From contig NZ_JACONZ010000001.1 in NCBI RefSeq assembly GCF_014287275.1, positions 496,001 to 560,000 of the forward strand: 64,000 nucleotides of DNA, read 5' to 3'. Shown here one piece after another: positions 17,640 to 26,041 of this stretch. A program made the position numbers and the translations under genes. Position 1 is the first letter of the stretch. Each line of letters begins with the position of its first letter. Under the pieces are notes generated by a model. It saw only the letters and a list, made by a program, of their open reading frames with translations, had not been told where the DNA came from and made no database searches. The DNA comes from Anaerofilum hominis (GTDB lineage: Bacteria; Bacillota; Clostridia; Oscillospirales; Ruminococcaceae).

Positions 17640-19349
17640 ATGATGAAAGAAAATACAAAACGAGGTCTGACGGCCGCGCTCTTGCTGACAGCTGTCCTGA
17701 TCTGCTCGGTTTCCCTTTTCTGGCCGGGAGTCCCATTTGGACATGACTTTTCTTTTCATCTGTCCCGCATCAATTCCATCTGTGAAGGAATGCGGCACGG
17801 ACACTTCTTTCTGAAAGTATATCCCGACCTCTATAATGGCTACGGGTATGCCTGCGGCCTTTTTTACGGGGATTTTTTCTTGAACATTCCCGCTTTTTTA
17901 ACCCTTTGCGGTGTGGACCTGATCACCAGTTATAAAATTTTTCTTGTTTTGATCATCGCCGGCACCGCTGGAAGCGCTTACTACGCTTCCAGCCGCATTT
18001 TCCGTTCCCGCCTGGCGGGTCTTATTTCAGCTCTTTTGTATGTTTTCTCTTCCTATTTTATCTTCGATCTCTACTTAAGGGCTGATTTGGGAGAAGTTCA
18101 GGCATGGATCTTTTTTCCTCTGATCCTCCTGGGTATTTATCGTCTGCTTTTCGGTGAATATCAAAAAAGCCTGCCGTTGATTGTCGGTTTTGCGGGGCTG
18201 CTTTTATCGCATTTGTTAAGCTTTGCAATGGCCCTGGCATTTGCAGCGCTCTTTTTCCTGATAGGCCTTTTTCGATTTTTGGCCGAACCCAAACGTTTTA
18301 TCGCGCTGCTAAAAGCAACGGGGATAACATTACTGGTGACGGCATTTTTCCTTTTTCCTCTTTTGGAACAAATGCTTACGGGGCGGATCTATTCCCATCA
18401 GGTCAATGAAGTGCTGATTTTATCTGAAAGTGCGGTGAGGATCCGCAACCTCTTTTACAATTTCAGCGGCAGCCCCATCATGTCTCCCGGAGTAGTATTC
18501 CCGGGCATCGGGTTGCTCTTTCCTCTCGTCTATCTGGGACGTCCTTTTATTGCGCGGAAACGGGAGATGTCGGTGCATTTTTGTGACTTTTGCCTGGTTA
18601 TGGGCTCGTTGGCCTTATTTGCTTCCACCTCCGTGTTCCCTTGGGCTTTTTTGAGCCGGTATCTTTATTTTCTGCAGTTTCCCTGGCGCCTTTTTCTCCC
18701 GGCCTGTGCCTTTCTGTCGATTGCGGGCGGTTATGTTTTCAGTCAATTGGCGCGTAGATCCCCTAAACTAGTGTTCCCTCTTTTATGTTTTTGCCTTGTG
18801 GGCGCCAGTATGGTGACTTTGAAAGAACAACGCACGATCTATCTTGCAAGCGCCGCCCAACCCAGTCCTGAAAGCAATTATCAAACAGCGCGCACAGTGG
18901 AAGAAGGCGGAATGCTTTATTTTTCAATCGAGCAATGCAAATTTATCGACAACAATTATTTTCACGAAAATCATCAGGGAGAATTTTTCAGTCCGCCCCC
19001 TGACGCCGAACTAATGGGGCAAGCCCCCGTCCCGTGCTCCATCAGAAGGGAATACGGTAAAATTTATTTGGCTTATGACAATCCGAATAAAGACGCAGCC
19101 GCTGTCACTTTGCCCTTAAACTACACCAAGGGGTACAGCGCCATTGACCTCACTACGGGGGGAGAATGCGCTTTGACGCCCGGAAACAACGGCTTTGCAG
19201 AACTATCTCTTCCCGCCCGATCGTCCGAGGAAATACTGATCCGTTATAGCGGCACCTCTCTACAACATTTCACCGCGGGGCTGAGCATCCTCACGCTTTT
19301 CATCTTCCCGGTCTATTTATTGGGGATCAGACGCAAAAAACTTTTTTAA
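17640..19349 (+). CDS. PTPS-related GT-C-like multi-span membrane protein
   Basis: 569 residues with about ten hydrophobic spans followed by an extracytoplasmic C-terminal domain (about 400-540) and a last membrane helix. The early motif PFGHDFSFHLSRINSICEGM is typical of the membrane family named '6-pyruvoyl-tetrahydropterin synthase-related' (PF10131). That family resembles GT-C glycosyltransferases, which use polyprenyl-linked sugars. Function is inferred: transfer or modification of an envelope glycan. A Shine-Dalgarno TTGGAGAT precedes ATG 17640. Base composition is clearly AT-richer than the flanking genes. The convergent neighbour at 19.4-21.1 kb is a homologue of the same layout but frameshifted. 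Not sure of the sugar or acceptor. Confidence 0.75.
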   Translation: MMKENTKRGLTAALLLTAVLICSVSLFWPGVPFGHDFSFHLSRINSICEGMRHGHFFLKVYPDLYNGYGYACGLFYGDFFLNIPAFLTLCGVDLITSYKIFLVLIIAGTAGSAYYASSRIFRSRLAGLISALLYVFSSYFIFDLYLRADLGEVQAWIFFPLILLGIYRLLFGEYQKSLPLIVGFAGLLLSHLLSFAMALAFAALFFLIGLFRFLAEPKRFIALLKATGITLLVTAFFLFPLLEQMLTGRIYSHQVNEVLILSESAVRIRNLFYNFSGSPIMSPGVVFPGIGLLFPLVYLGRPFIARKREMSVHFCDFCLVMGSLALFASTSVFPWAFLSRYLYFLQFPWRLFLPACAFLSIAGGYVFSQLARRSPKLVFPLLCFCLVGASMVTLKEQRTIYLASAAQPSPESNYQTARTVEEGGMLYFSIEQCKFIDNNYFHENHQGEFFSPPPDAELMGQAPVPCSIRREYGKIYLAYDNPNKDAAAVTLPLNYTKGYSAIDLTTGGECALTPGNNGFAELSLPARSSEEILIRYSGTSLQHFTAGLSILTLFIFPVYLLGIRRKKLF

Positions 19350-19394
19350 ACGATAAAAAGCAGCCTTAGCTTAGGCTGCTTTTTATCGTTTTTA
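19349..19394. terminator. Bidirectional terminator between convergent paralogues
   Basis: An 18-bp inverted repeat: AACGATAAAAAGCAGCCT, a short loop, AGGCTGCTTTTTATCGTT, flanked by A- and T-rich runs on both sides. Confidence 0.88.
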
Positions 19395-19413
19395 TCTTTG
19401 AGTTACAAAAAAG

Positions 19414-21064
19414 CTATTTTTCCCCAACGCTTTTTCTCCGCCGTCTGAAATATGCCCCCATTAAAGCGACTGCTGCCAAAAAGCTCACCCCGGCGCTCAC
19501 AAACTGGATCGCCGTGCCCCTATAGTGGACCTTGACCGTTCCCTCTGTCGTCGTGTTCAGCACGATCTGTAAAAATCCATCAGCACTTTTCTCACACATC
19601 AGCCGTTCTCCCGTTTCCTGCAAAACCGCTTCATATCCCGGATAAAAGTATTTGGGCACGACCAATTTGTTTCCTGGCTGTTCCGCTTTAAATATTACCT
19701 TAAGATTTCCTTTTTCGGCAAATATTTCTCTGGTCAGACCCGCTTCTTCCGGTACTGTGATGCCATCCCACGGCTGAAGCGCTGATGCCGGCAAATAGTG
19801 AGAATCTACAAAGGGTTTGTCCGTTACCTCATACAATGTCTGATGCAATTCTTCCTGGCGGACAAAATTATCGCGAAACGCTGTTTGAAACTGTAGAATG
19901 CAGAGTGCGGCAATCAAAATCACACACCGCCGTTCCCCAGCGCGGTCTGGATATCTTTTCTAAAAAATGCTCTGCCGCCATAGCGCCTCCGATCGCCAAA
20001 AACAGCGTGGCAAAAAGGAGGAATCTCCACGGGAACTGTATCGCATCCAGGCCTGGCAGCTTCTCAAAAAAGGACCATGGAAAAAGGCTTGTGCAAGCGA
20101 AAAGGCACGCAATCCCCATGAGATAAAACAAATCTCTTTTTTTGGCTGCCTGCGTTTTAGGCGATCCACAAAAAAAGCGTAGGGCCAATACCCCCAGAAA
20201 GGTCACACCTGCTACAGGAGCGTACAGTTCCGGAGGAGAAACCATAAAAAACAGATTGCGCAGCCGCATGGTCCTGTTTTGAGCATATTCTCCATAATGG
20301 GTCGCCTTTCCGCGCAGCAATTGAGCCGACATCTGTTCTATAAGAGGAAACAGAAAAAATGCAGTCAATAGAACCGTAATTACCGCCGCTTTAAACAAAT
20401 TTTGAAACCTCTTTGGCTCAAGAAAGAAACGGCGAACAGCAATTGCACAGACAAAAGCCCCCAACAAAAACGCCAGAAAAAATGTGAGCAAATGGGACAA
20501 AAGCAGTCCTCCAAAGCCAATAACAAGAGGACTGATATTTTTTTCGTCTCCCCACAATATTTCATAAAACCCCACCACAACAAGAGGTAAAAACACAAAT
20601 GCCTGCGTTTCTCCCAATGCGGCTCTGGAATACAAGTCTGTTTCAAAATAGGCGCTTCCAATATATAAAAAAACGGCAAGAAGCGCAGTTCTTCTGTTCT
20701 GCGATATCTTATAAACAGCATAAAAACAGGTAAACATCGCACTGCAAATGATCAGCACGAGAAAAAGTTTATAAGAAGTGATCACAGAAAGCCCACATGC
20801 AGCTAAGGCGGCGGGTATCAAAAGGAAAAAACCGCTGTAAAACAGATTGACAGGATATCCGTATCCTTCGAGAGCTTCCGGAATTATTTTGAGAAAAAAC
20901 TGTCCGTCTTTGAGCCCCTCTTTTATAAATTCAATCCGCCACAAATGAAACGGAAGATCGTTCCCGTAAAACATCCCCGGGCGCAGAAGTCTCCAACAAC
21001 AACCGACTAAAAGAGCAAAGGCCAATAAAAGATACCAGGACTTTTCTTTTTTCAGCTTCTCCAT
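19414..21064 (-). pseudogene. PTPS-related GT-C-like membrane protein, split by a frameshift
   Basis: Homologue of the 17.6-19.3 kb gene, with the same FYGNDLPFHLWRIEFIKEG motif and the same span pattern. The N-terminal part runs in one frame from 21064 and would stop at about 19868 after out-of-frame residues. The C-terminal extracytoplasmic domain and last helix (about 19414-19920) continue in another frame. The switch falls in a GTGTGTG run (CACACAC on the plus strand, 19921-19927). Adding one GT unit restores a single 550-residue frame (1653 bp) whose junction reads TAVCVILIAALCILQF, a good membrane helix. So this is a 2-base loss in a dinucleotide repeat: a pseudogene, a phase-variable gene or a sequencing error. 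ATG 21064 overlaps the stop of the upstream glycosyltransferase gene as TAATG. Confidence 0.8.
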
Positions 21065-21999
21065 TACTCTTTCTCCCTTGCGATATAAACCGGCCTTCTC
21101 TTTGTTTCCAGATAAGTCTTGGACAAATATTGCCCCAGCACGCCGATAGAAAAGAGCTGAATGCCTCCTACCAGCAAGATGATGCAGACCATCGACGGCC
21201 AGCCCGCGACCGGGTCGCCCCACGCCAGCGCGCGGACAAAGATGAACAGAAGCGCCAAAAAGGCGAGCCCGCAAAAAAAGAGACCTGCAACGGAGGCAAT
21301 GGCCAGCGGCGCGGTGGAAAATGCCACAATGCCGTCAATCGAATAGAGGAACAACTTCCAAAACGACCATTTGGTCTCGCCTGCCACCCGCTCCACGTTT
21401 TCAAATTCGATCCATTTCGTCCGGAACCCCACCCATCCGAAAATGCCTTTTGAAAAGCGGTTCACCTCTGACATCGAGAGGATGGCGTCCACCATCTGCC
21501 TTGTCATCAGGCGAAAATCCCGGGCCCCATCCACGATCTCGGTTTTGGAGATACGATTGATCAGGCGGTAAAAGCAGCGCGCAAAAAAAGAGCGCACCGG
21601 CGGTTCCCCCTTGCGGTCCACCCGCCGGGTGGCGGCGCAGTCATACTTTTCTTCTGTGACCGCCCGGAACATCTCGGGCAGCAACTCAGGAGGATCCTGC
21701 AGGTCCGCGTCCATCAGGGTGACGTATTCACCGCGGGCAGCCTCCAGCCCCGCATAGATCCCCGCCTCTTTGCCAAAATTGCGCGAGAAAGAGACATAGT
21801 GGACCCTGCTGTCTGTCGCGCGCAGCTCTTTTACCAGCTCCAGTGTCCGGTCCCGCGAGCCGTCGTCCACAAACCAGTATTCCGTCTCCAACTGATATCG
21901 TTCTTTCAGCATCTCAGAAATTTGTGTGATCTTCTCGTAAAAAAACGGCAGTGCCTTTTCTTCATTGTAGCAGGGCACCACCACAGACAACAAAGCCAT
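21064..21999 (-). CDS. GT2 polyprenyl-phosphate glycosyltransferase (GtrB/DPM1-like)
   Basis: 311 residues. The N-terminal GT-A domain begins LLSVVVPCYNEEKALPFFYE and has a metal-binding region LMDADLQDPPELLPEM, then DGARDFRLM. Two membrane spans close the protein (IASVAGLFFCGLAFLALLFIFV and MVCIILLVGGIQLFSIGVLG). This layout is that of GtrB, ArnC and DPM1-type enzymes, which charge undecaprenyl phosphate with a sugar at the inner membrane face. The ATG at 21999 has AGGTG about 9 bases upstream. The downstream PTPS-related gene starts inside its stop codon (TAATG), so the two are translationally coupled. I infer that this enzyme makes the lipid-linked sugar that the GT-C-like protein uses. 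Confidence 0.9.
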   Translation of the reverse strand: MALLSVVVPCYNEEKALPFFYEKITQISEMLKERYQLETEYWFVDDGSRDRTLELVKELRATDSRVHYVSFSRNFGKEAGIYAGLEAARGEYVTLMDADLQDPPELLPEMFRAVTEEKYDCAATRRVDRKGEPPVRSFFARCFYRLINRISKTEIVDGARDFRLMTRQMVDAILSMSEVNRFSKGIFGWVGFRTKWIEFENVERVAGETKWSFWKLFLYSIDGIVAFSTAPLAIASVAGLFFCGLAFLALLFIFVRALAWGDPVAGWPSMVCIILLVGGIQLFSIGVLGQYLSKTYLETKRRPVYIAREKE

Positions 22000-22067
22000 T
22001 TTTCTTGCACCTACCCCCATTTTTGTCCGGTCAAACGCATGTTCTGTTTTTGATTATAACATATTCA

Positions 22068-22096
22068 TTGCAGGAAAATCCATTTTCTTCTATAAT
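22068..22096 (+). promoter_or_regulatory. Promoter of the DUF6311-like gene
   Basis: TTGCAG (22068-22073), 17-nt spacer, TATAAT (22091-22096), about 75 bases before the ATG. A minus-strand TATAAT (near 22054-22059) for the glycosyltransferase lies just beside it with a poor -35. Confidence 0.6.
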
Positions 22097-22175
22097 AGAG
22101 AACAACAAGTTTGTCCCAGAGTTGTCGGGGCATTGCCGCCAACAAAATCAGTTTCAGATGAGGATGTAGATAAAA

Positions 22176-24140
22176 ATGCCTTTGACTAAAAATATCCGCT
22201 ATCGGAAAATTTTTCTGGTCGCCGCCGGCGCGCTGCTGGGCGCCGCTGTTTTTTTGCTCGTGAATACCGGCGCATCCCTGAACGTGATGAATGACGCATG
22301 GATCCGCTCGGGTTATGTGGAAAAAGACATCATCCAGCACTATACCGGCTGGCTGTTTTACAGGCAAAGCCCGCTCTCTTTTCCGCTGGGGATGAGCTCT
22401 GCCATCAACTATCCCCAGGGCGCGGCGGTGACCTATACCGATTCCGTTCCGCTGTTTGCGATCCTGTTCCGCCTGCTCTCCCCTATTCTGCCCGCGACTT
22501 TCCAGTATTTTGGGCTGTATACGCTGTGCTGCTATATGCTGCAAGGGGCCGCAGCGGCGCTGCTGCTCACCGTATTCTGCAACCGCGTACTGCCGGTCCT
22601 GCTTGGCAGCTGCCTTTTCCTCTTCAGCCCCATCATGATCGAACGGGCTTTCCGCCACACCGCGCTCGCCTCTCACTTTTTGATCCTCTTCGCCCTTTAT
22701 CTCTATTTTTGCAACAGACAAAAAGGCTGGCGCTATCGGCCCGGTTATCTGGTGCTGGCCGGGCTTGCCACGGCGATCCATCCCTACTTTCTGCCCATGA
22801 TCTTTGCCGTGCTTTTCGCCGATCTGCTCGAACACGCCGTCCGCACCAAAAAGCCGCTCAAGCCGCTGCTTTTTCTCCTCGCCGCGTTCGCTGTGGTCGG
22901 CGCTGTGGGATTTTCCATTGGCGCCTTTTCGACCCCCTCTTCCGGCGGGTCCACAGGATACGGCTATTTCTGCATGAATCTCAACAGCCTCTTCAATCCG
23001 CTCAGCTGTTCCGGCATCGTCTGGTCCCGCGTCCTGCCCACTCTGCCCCAGGGGCTCGGCAGTTACGACGGGTTCAACTATCTGGGGTTGGGCGTGCTGG
23101 CCGCGTTCCCCATCGCCGTTTTGATGTGGCTTTTGCAAAAAGGCAGGCGGCAGCGGCTGCTTTCGTTTTTAAAAAATTACTGGGGGCTTTTGTTCGCCAG
23201 CGCCTGTCTGACGGCGTTTGCCGTATCGAACACGGTCCTCGCCAACACCCGTGTCCTCTTCACCATCCCCGTGCCGTCCTTTCTGCTGAAGCTGGGCAGT
23301 ATCTTTCGCAGCAGCGGCCGGATGTTTTATCCCGTCTACTATCTTATCCTTTTGTTTACGGTCGTCTTTTTTGCCCGCCGCTGGGGGGCAAAGATCGGCA
23401 GCGCACTTCTGGTCGTGATATTGGCTGTGCAAATTTGGGACATTTCTCCGGCTTTGAAAGAGAAGCGCGCTTATTTTACCTCGCCCTCCCCCTCCTTTGA
23501 AAACCCCATGAAAAGCGAATTCTGGGACGCGATCGACGGCAGATACGCTCACATGTTCTCTCTGGACGATACGCTGGTACAGGCGCTTTATCCGGCGCTC
23601 TATGCGGCCGACACCGGCATGACCACCAACGACGGCTTTACCGCCCGTTTTGATATCGACTATCACCACACGGTCGTCGACCAGGAGCTCGAACAGCTTT
23701 TGCGCGGAGAAACGGCCTCCGACACTCTGTATATCACCAGCAACCGTACCCTGTTCTTTCAGCTTGCGGAGGCTCTAAAAGACACTGCCGTCTGTGCCCA
23801 GGTAGATCACATCTGGTATGTGTTTGCGCCGATGGGGGATGCATCGGCGCTCCCCGCGCCCTCTGAGGATCTTCTCCTTTATCCCCACTTCCCTCTGCGA
23901 TTGGAGGATCTGACCGATGGAGCCTGGACGCAGGGTGTCCTGAACGAAAATAAAAGCATCTGTACTGTGCTGGACAACCCCTTTACCCAACGCTTTTTTG
24001 ACAATGCCGAGTACGTAGTCTGCGAGGGGATCTCCTACAAAATTTTGAAAAAAGACTACAAAGACGCCGGCTGGCTGATGCTCACGCTGGATCTGGAAGA
24101 TGCCGGCATACTGGTCGGCAAAGACCTTACTACCCGATAG
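22176..24140 (+). CDS. DUF6311-like GT-C-type membrane protein
   Basis: 654 residues with about ten membrane spans, then an extracytoplasmic domain (about 430-654) without a final helix. DIIQHYTGWLFYRQSPLSFPLG near residues 49-70 and AINYPQGAAVTYTDSVPLFAILFRLLSP resemble the DUF6311 membrane family, which looks like a GT-C glycosyltransferase. Function is inferred as sugar transfer to an envelope glycan or lipid. The ATG at 22176 has only a moderate GAGGATG upstream. GC is intermediate between the flanking AT-rich paralogue pair and the core genome. It is divergent from the GtrB-like gene, so the two share an intergenic promoter region. Confidence 0.65.
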   Translation: MPLTKNIRYRKIFLVAAGALLGAAVFLLVNTGASLNVMNDAWIRSGYVEKDIIQHYTGWLFYRQSPLSFPLGMSSAINYPQGAAVTYTDSVPLFAILFRLLSPILPATFQYFGLYTLCCYMLQGAAAALLLTVFCNRVLPVLLGSCLFLFSPIMIERAFRHTALASHFLILFALYLYFCNRQKGWRYRPGYLVLAGLATAIHPYFLPMIFAVLFADLLEHAVRTKKPLKPLLFLLAAFAVVGAVGFSIGAFSTPSSGGSTGYGYFCMNLNSLFNPLSCSGIVWSRVLPTLPQGLGSYDGFNYLGLGVLAAFPIAVLMWLLQKGRRQRLLSFLKNYWGLLFASACLTAFAVSNTVLANTRVLFTIPVPSFLLKLGSIFRSSGRMFYPVYYLILLFTVVFFARRWGAKIGSALLVVILAVQIWDISPALKEKRAYFTSPSPSFENPMKSEFWDAIDGRYAHMFSLDDTLVQALYPALYAADTGMTTNDGFTARFDIDYHHTVVDQELEQLLRGETASDTLYITSNRTLFFQLAEALKDTAVCAQVDHIWYVFAPMGDASALPAPSEDLLLYPHFPLRLEDLTDGAWTQGVLNENKSICTVLDNPFTQRFFDNAEYVVCEGISYKILKKDYKDAGWLMLTLDLEDAGILVGKDLTTR

Positions 24141-24147
24141 AGATCGC

Positions 24148-24187
24148 AAAAAAGCGTCTGGGGCCCCCTCCCGGACGCTTTTTTATA
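24148..24187. terminator. Intrinsic terminator of the DUF6311-like gene
   Basis: AAAAAAGCGTCTGGG and CCCGGACGCTTTTTT form a stem with one wobble around a GC loop. Tracts on both sides make it bidirectional. Confidence 0.85.
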
Positions 24188-24356
24188 AGGCGGATCTCCA
24201 GAAAACAAAGTGGTATGCGCAAGCCATCGTCTCTGTCATGGAAAAGACCTCCTCGACATTTTTAGTTGGATTGGCAGACCTTAACCTTAATCTATCGGGG
24301 AGTTCCTTTTTTGTCCATAGCTAAAGCTTTTTTATCTCCACTGGCAGAACCAGTGG
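24183..24356 (-). mobile_element. Possible remnant of an IS200/IS605-type element
   Basis: On the minus strand a palindrome CCACTGG-TTCTG-CCAGTGG (24356-24338) is followed about 100 bases later by GGAGG and an ATG at 24239. This opens a 18-codon frame containing ACAYHFVFWR before a TAA. IS200/IS605 elements have terminal hairpins of this type and TnpA proteins beginning with ...YHxVFxPKYR. Only the end and the first codons would remain. The match is short and may be chance. Confidence 0.25.
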
Positions 24357-24372
24357 TTGTCTTTTACACAAT

Positions 24373-24409
24373 AAAAAACGGCGGCTTTGACCTCTCAAAA
24401 GCCACCGTC
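24373..24409 (-). terminator. Minus-strand terminator
   Basis: ACGGTGGCTTT and AAAGCCGCCGT form an 11-bp stem with one wobble, followed on the minus strand by TTTTTATTG. A second terminator past the ABC permease gene. Confidence 0.7.
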
Positions 24410-24428
24410 AAGCTGACGCAAAAATGCA

Positions 24429-24470
24429 ACTGGTGCAGAACAGCTTTTTGGCTGTTCTGCACCAGTTTTT
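24429..24470. terminator. Terminator of the ABC exporter operon
   Basis: ACTGGTGCAGAACAGC (24429-24444) and GCTGTTCTGCACCAGT (24451-24466) are a perfect 16-bp pair around a T-rich loop, about 40 bases after the permease stop. Confidence 0.8.
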
Positions 24471-24505
24471 GCGGTATAATGTATCGCCCTCCTACAAAGA
24501 GGGCT

Positions 24506-25249
24506 TTACTCCCACTTAAAACATTTCACCGCGGTCCCGGTACAGAGAACGGTCACAGCCCCCATTACGACAATGGGAAGCCAGACGTTGCCGACCGGCA
24601 AGCCAAGGGAGGTTTCTTTCATGAGCTGTATGCCCTGGGTCATGGGAAGAACACGGATGATTTTCTGCATCATTTCCGGCATGACCTCAAACGGTAATGT
24701 CGCGCCGGAGAAAATCAACATGGGGAAATAGAGCGCACAGGCGATCACACTCGCGGTCTTTTCATTTTTCGCTATGCCGCCCACCATCATTCCAATGCTC
24801 AAGGTAGACACCATCGTCAGCAGCCAGCTACCCAAAAACGCCAGCGGGGAGCCGTGAATGGTAACATTCCAAAACAGCTTTGCCACAAGGAACAGGGTCA
24901 GCATGGAGACAGCGGCGTAAATCACATAAATCATGAACTCCACAGCCAGCAGCATAACGGGACTAACCGGGGTCACTTGAAAGCGTTTCAGGATCTTGCG
25001 CTCCCGGTATTCCGCCACCACCAGGGGCAGGCCCATCAAGCCCCCCGCGCAGATGGAGATGGTACAGAGCGCACCAAAGGACTGATCCATAAAGGTGTAC
25101 GCCGCGCCAGCGGCGGCGGGCTTTGTGCCATAAAGGAAACCGAGGATGACCAAGACTACCAGCGGCATAATGATGGCGAAAATCACCATGTTCATATTTC
25201 GTATGTTGAGCTTCAACTCATTTTTCAAGAGCGTTCCAAAGGTTCTCAT
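24506..25249 (-). CDS. ABC-2 type exporter permease
   Basis: 247 residues with six predicted spans and a cytoplasmic start MRTFGTLLKNELKLNIRNMNM. The layout fits ABC-2 permeases, including LSIGMMVGGIAKNEKTASVIACALYFPMLIFSGATLPFEVMP, the usual last-third segment before the final helices. It is translated from an ATG overlapping the upstream ATPase stop codon (ATGA), so the two products are made together and form the transporter. Substrate is unknown; neighbouring regulator suggests a drug or peptide. AT-richer than the surrounding genes. Confidence 0.9.
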   Translation of the reverse strand: MRTFGTLLKNELKLNIRNMNMVIFAIIMPLVVLVILGFLYGTKPAAAGAAYTFMDQSFGALCTISICAGGLMGLPLVVAEYRERKILKRFQVTPVSPVMLLAVEFMIYVIYAAVSMLTLFLVAKLFWNVTIHGSPLAFLGSWLLTMVSTLSIGMMVGGIAKNEKTASVIACALYFPMLIFSGATLPFEVMPEMMQKIIRVLPMTQGIQLMKETSLGLPVGNVWLPIVVMGAVTVLCTGTAVKCFKWE

Positions 25250-25971
25250 TCGTCCATTCCCTCCTCGCCGGAAAGCACCAGATAGGCATCCTCAAATTTT
25301 CCGCAGCCACATTGTTCTTTTGCCTGGGCCACCGTCCCGTAGAAAACAGCTCTGCCCTTTTTGAGTATGCAGATTTCATCGCACAGGGCCTCAACCTCGT
25401 CCATGAAGTGTGAGGTCAGAAAGATGGTCAGTCCTTTGCTTTTCAGTCCCTCAAGTATTTTCCAGACATCCCGCCGCGCTTTTGCGTCAAGCCCGGTTGT
25501 CAGCTCGTCAAGAAAGACAAGCCGGGGATCTGGAATTAATGCCAGAACAATGAAAAGCCGCTGGCGCTCCCCGCCGGATAGACTTTTAACCGCCCGGCTC
25601 ACCTTGTTCCCGATCCCAAATTGTTCACATAGAGATTTCCAGTCGGCAGGGCTTTTGTAGAGGCAAGCCGTTTCCTCGCATAGTTCCGAAACTTTGATTT
25701 CCGGCTGATAGTCTCCCTCTTGAAATTGAACGCCTACCTCTTGGAACAAATTGCGGCGGTCTTTTTTGGGATCGCGGCCAAGGACGGATATCGTGCCGCT
25801 ATCGGCCTTTCTCGTCCCTAACATACATTCGATGGTCGTACTCTTTCCCGCACCGTTTGCCCCCAGCAAACCGAAAACCGTATTTTTCCGGACGCATAGG
25901 TTTAGGTTGTCCAACGCAAGCTGATCGCCGTATAACTTCGACAACCGCTCGACTTTGAGTGCTTCCTGCAT
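25246..25971 (-). CDS. ABC exporter ATP-binding protein
   Basis: 241 residues. Walker A GANGAGKST, Q-loop region VGVQFQEGDYQPEIKV, signature LSGGERQR, Walker B RLVFLDELTTGLD and an H-loop TSHFMDEVEAL are all present. The sequence follows the drug/lipid-exporter (DrrA/CcmA-like) group. The ATG at 25971 follows AGGAGGG with 8-base spacing; an upstream in-frame start has no ribosome binding site. The signature and D-loop are intact, so it should be active. Its stop overlaps the permease start by 4 bases. A MerR-type regulator lies just upstream in the same direction, with a hairpin between them. Confidence 0.94.
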   Translation of the reverse strand: MQEALKVERLSKLYGDQLALDNLNLCVRKNTVFGLLGANGAGKSTTIECMLGTRKADSGTISVLGRDPKKDRRNLFQEVGVQFQEGDYQPEIKVSELCEETACLYKSPADWKSLCEQFGIGNKVSRAVKSLSGGERQRLFIVLALIPDPRLVFLDELTTGLDAKARRDVWKILEGLKSKGLTIFLTSHFMDEVEALCDEICILKKGRAVFYGTVAQAKEQCGCGKFEDAYLVLSGEEGMDE

Positions 25972-26004
25972 ACGCACGCCCTCCTTTTCGTGATGGCAAA
26001 AGAA

Positions 26005-26030
26005 TACCACCAATGAAAACATTGGTGGTA
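26005..26030 (-). promoter_or_regulatory. Perfect inverted repeat between the merR-like gene and the ABC operon
   Basis: TACCACCAATG, four A, CATTGGTGGTA: 11-bp arms. It lies between the MerR stop and the ATPase start. On the minus strand it is followed by TTCTTTTG, so it could be a weak terminator, an operator or both. Confidence 0.5.
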
Positions 26031-26041
26031 AGATGGAGGGT

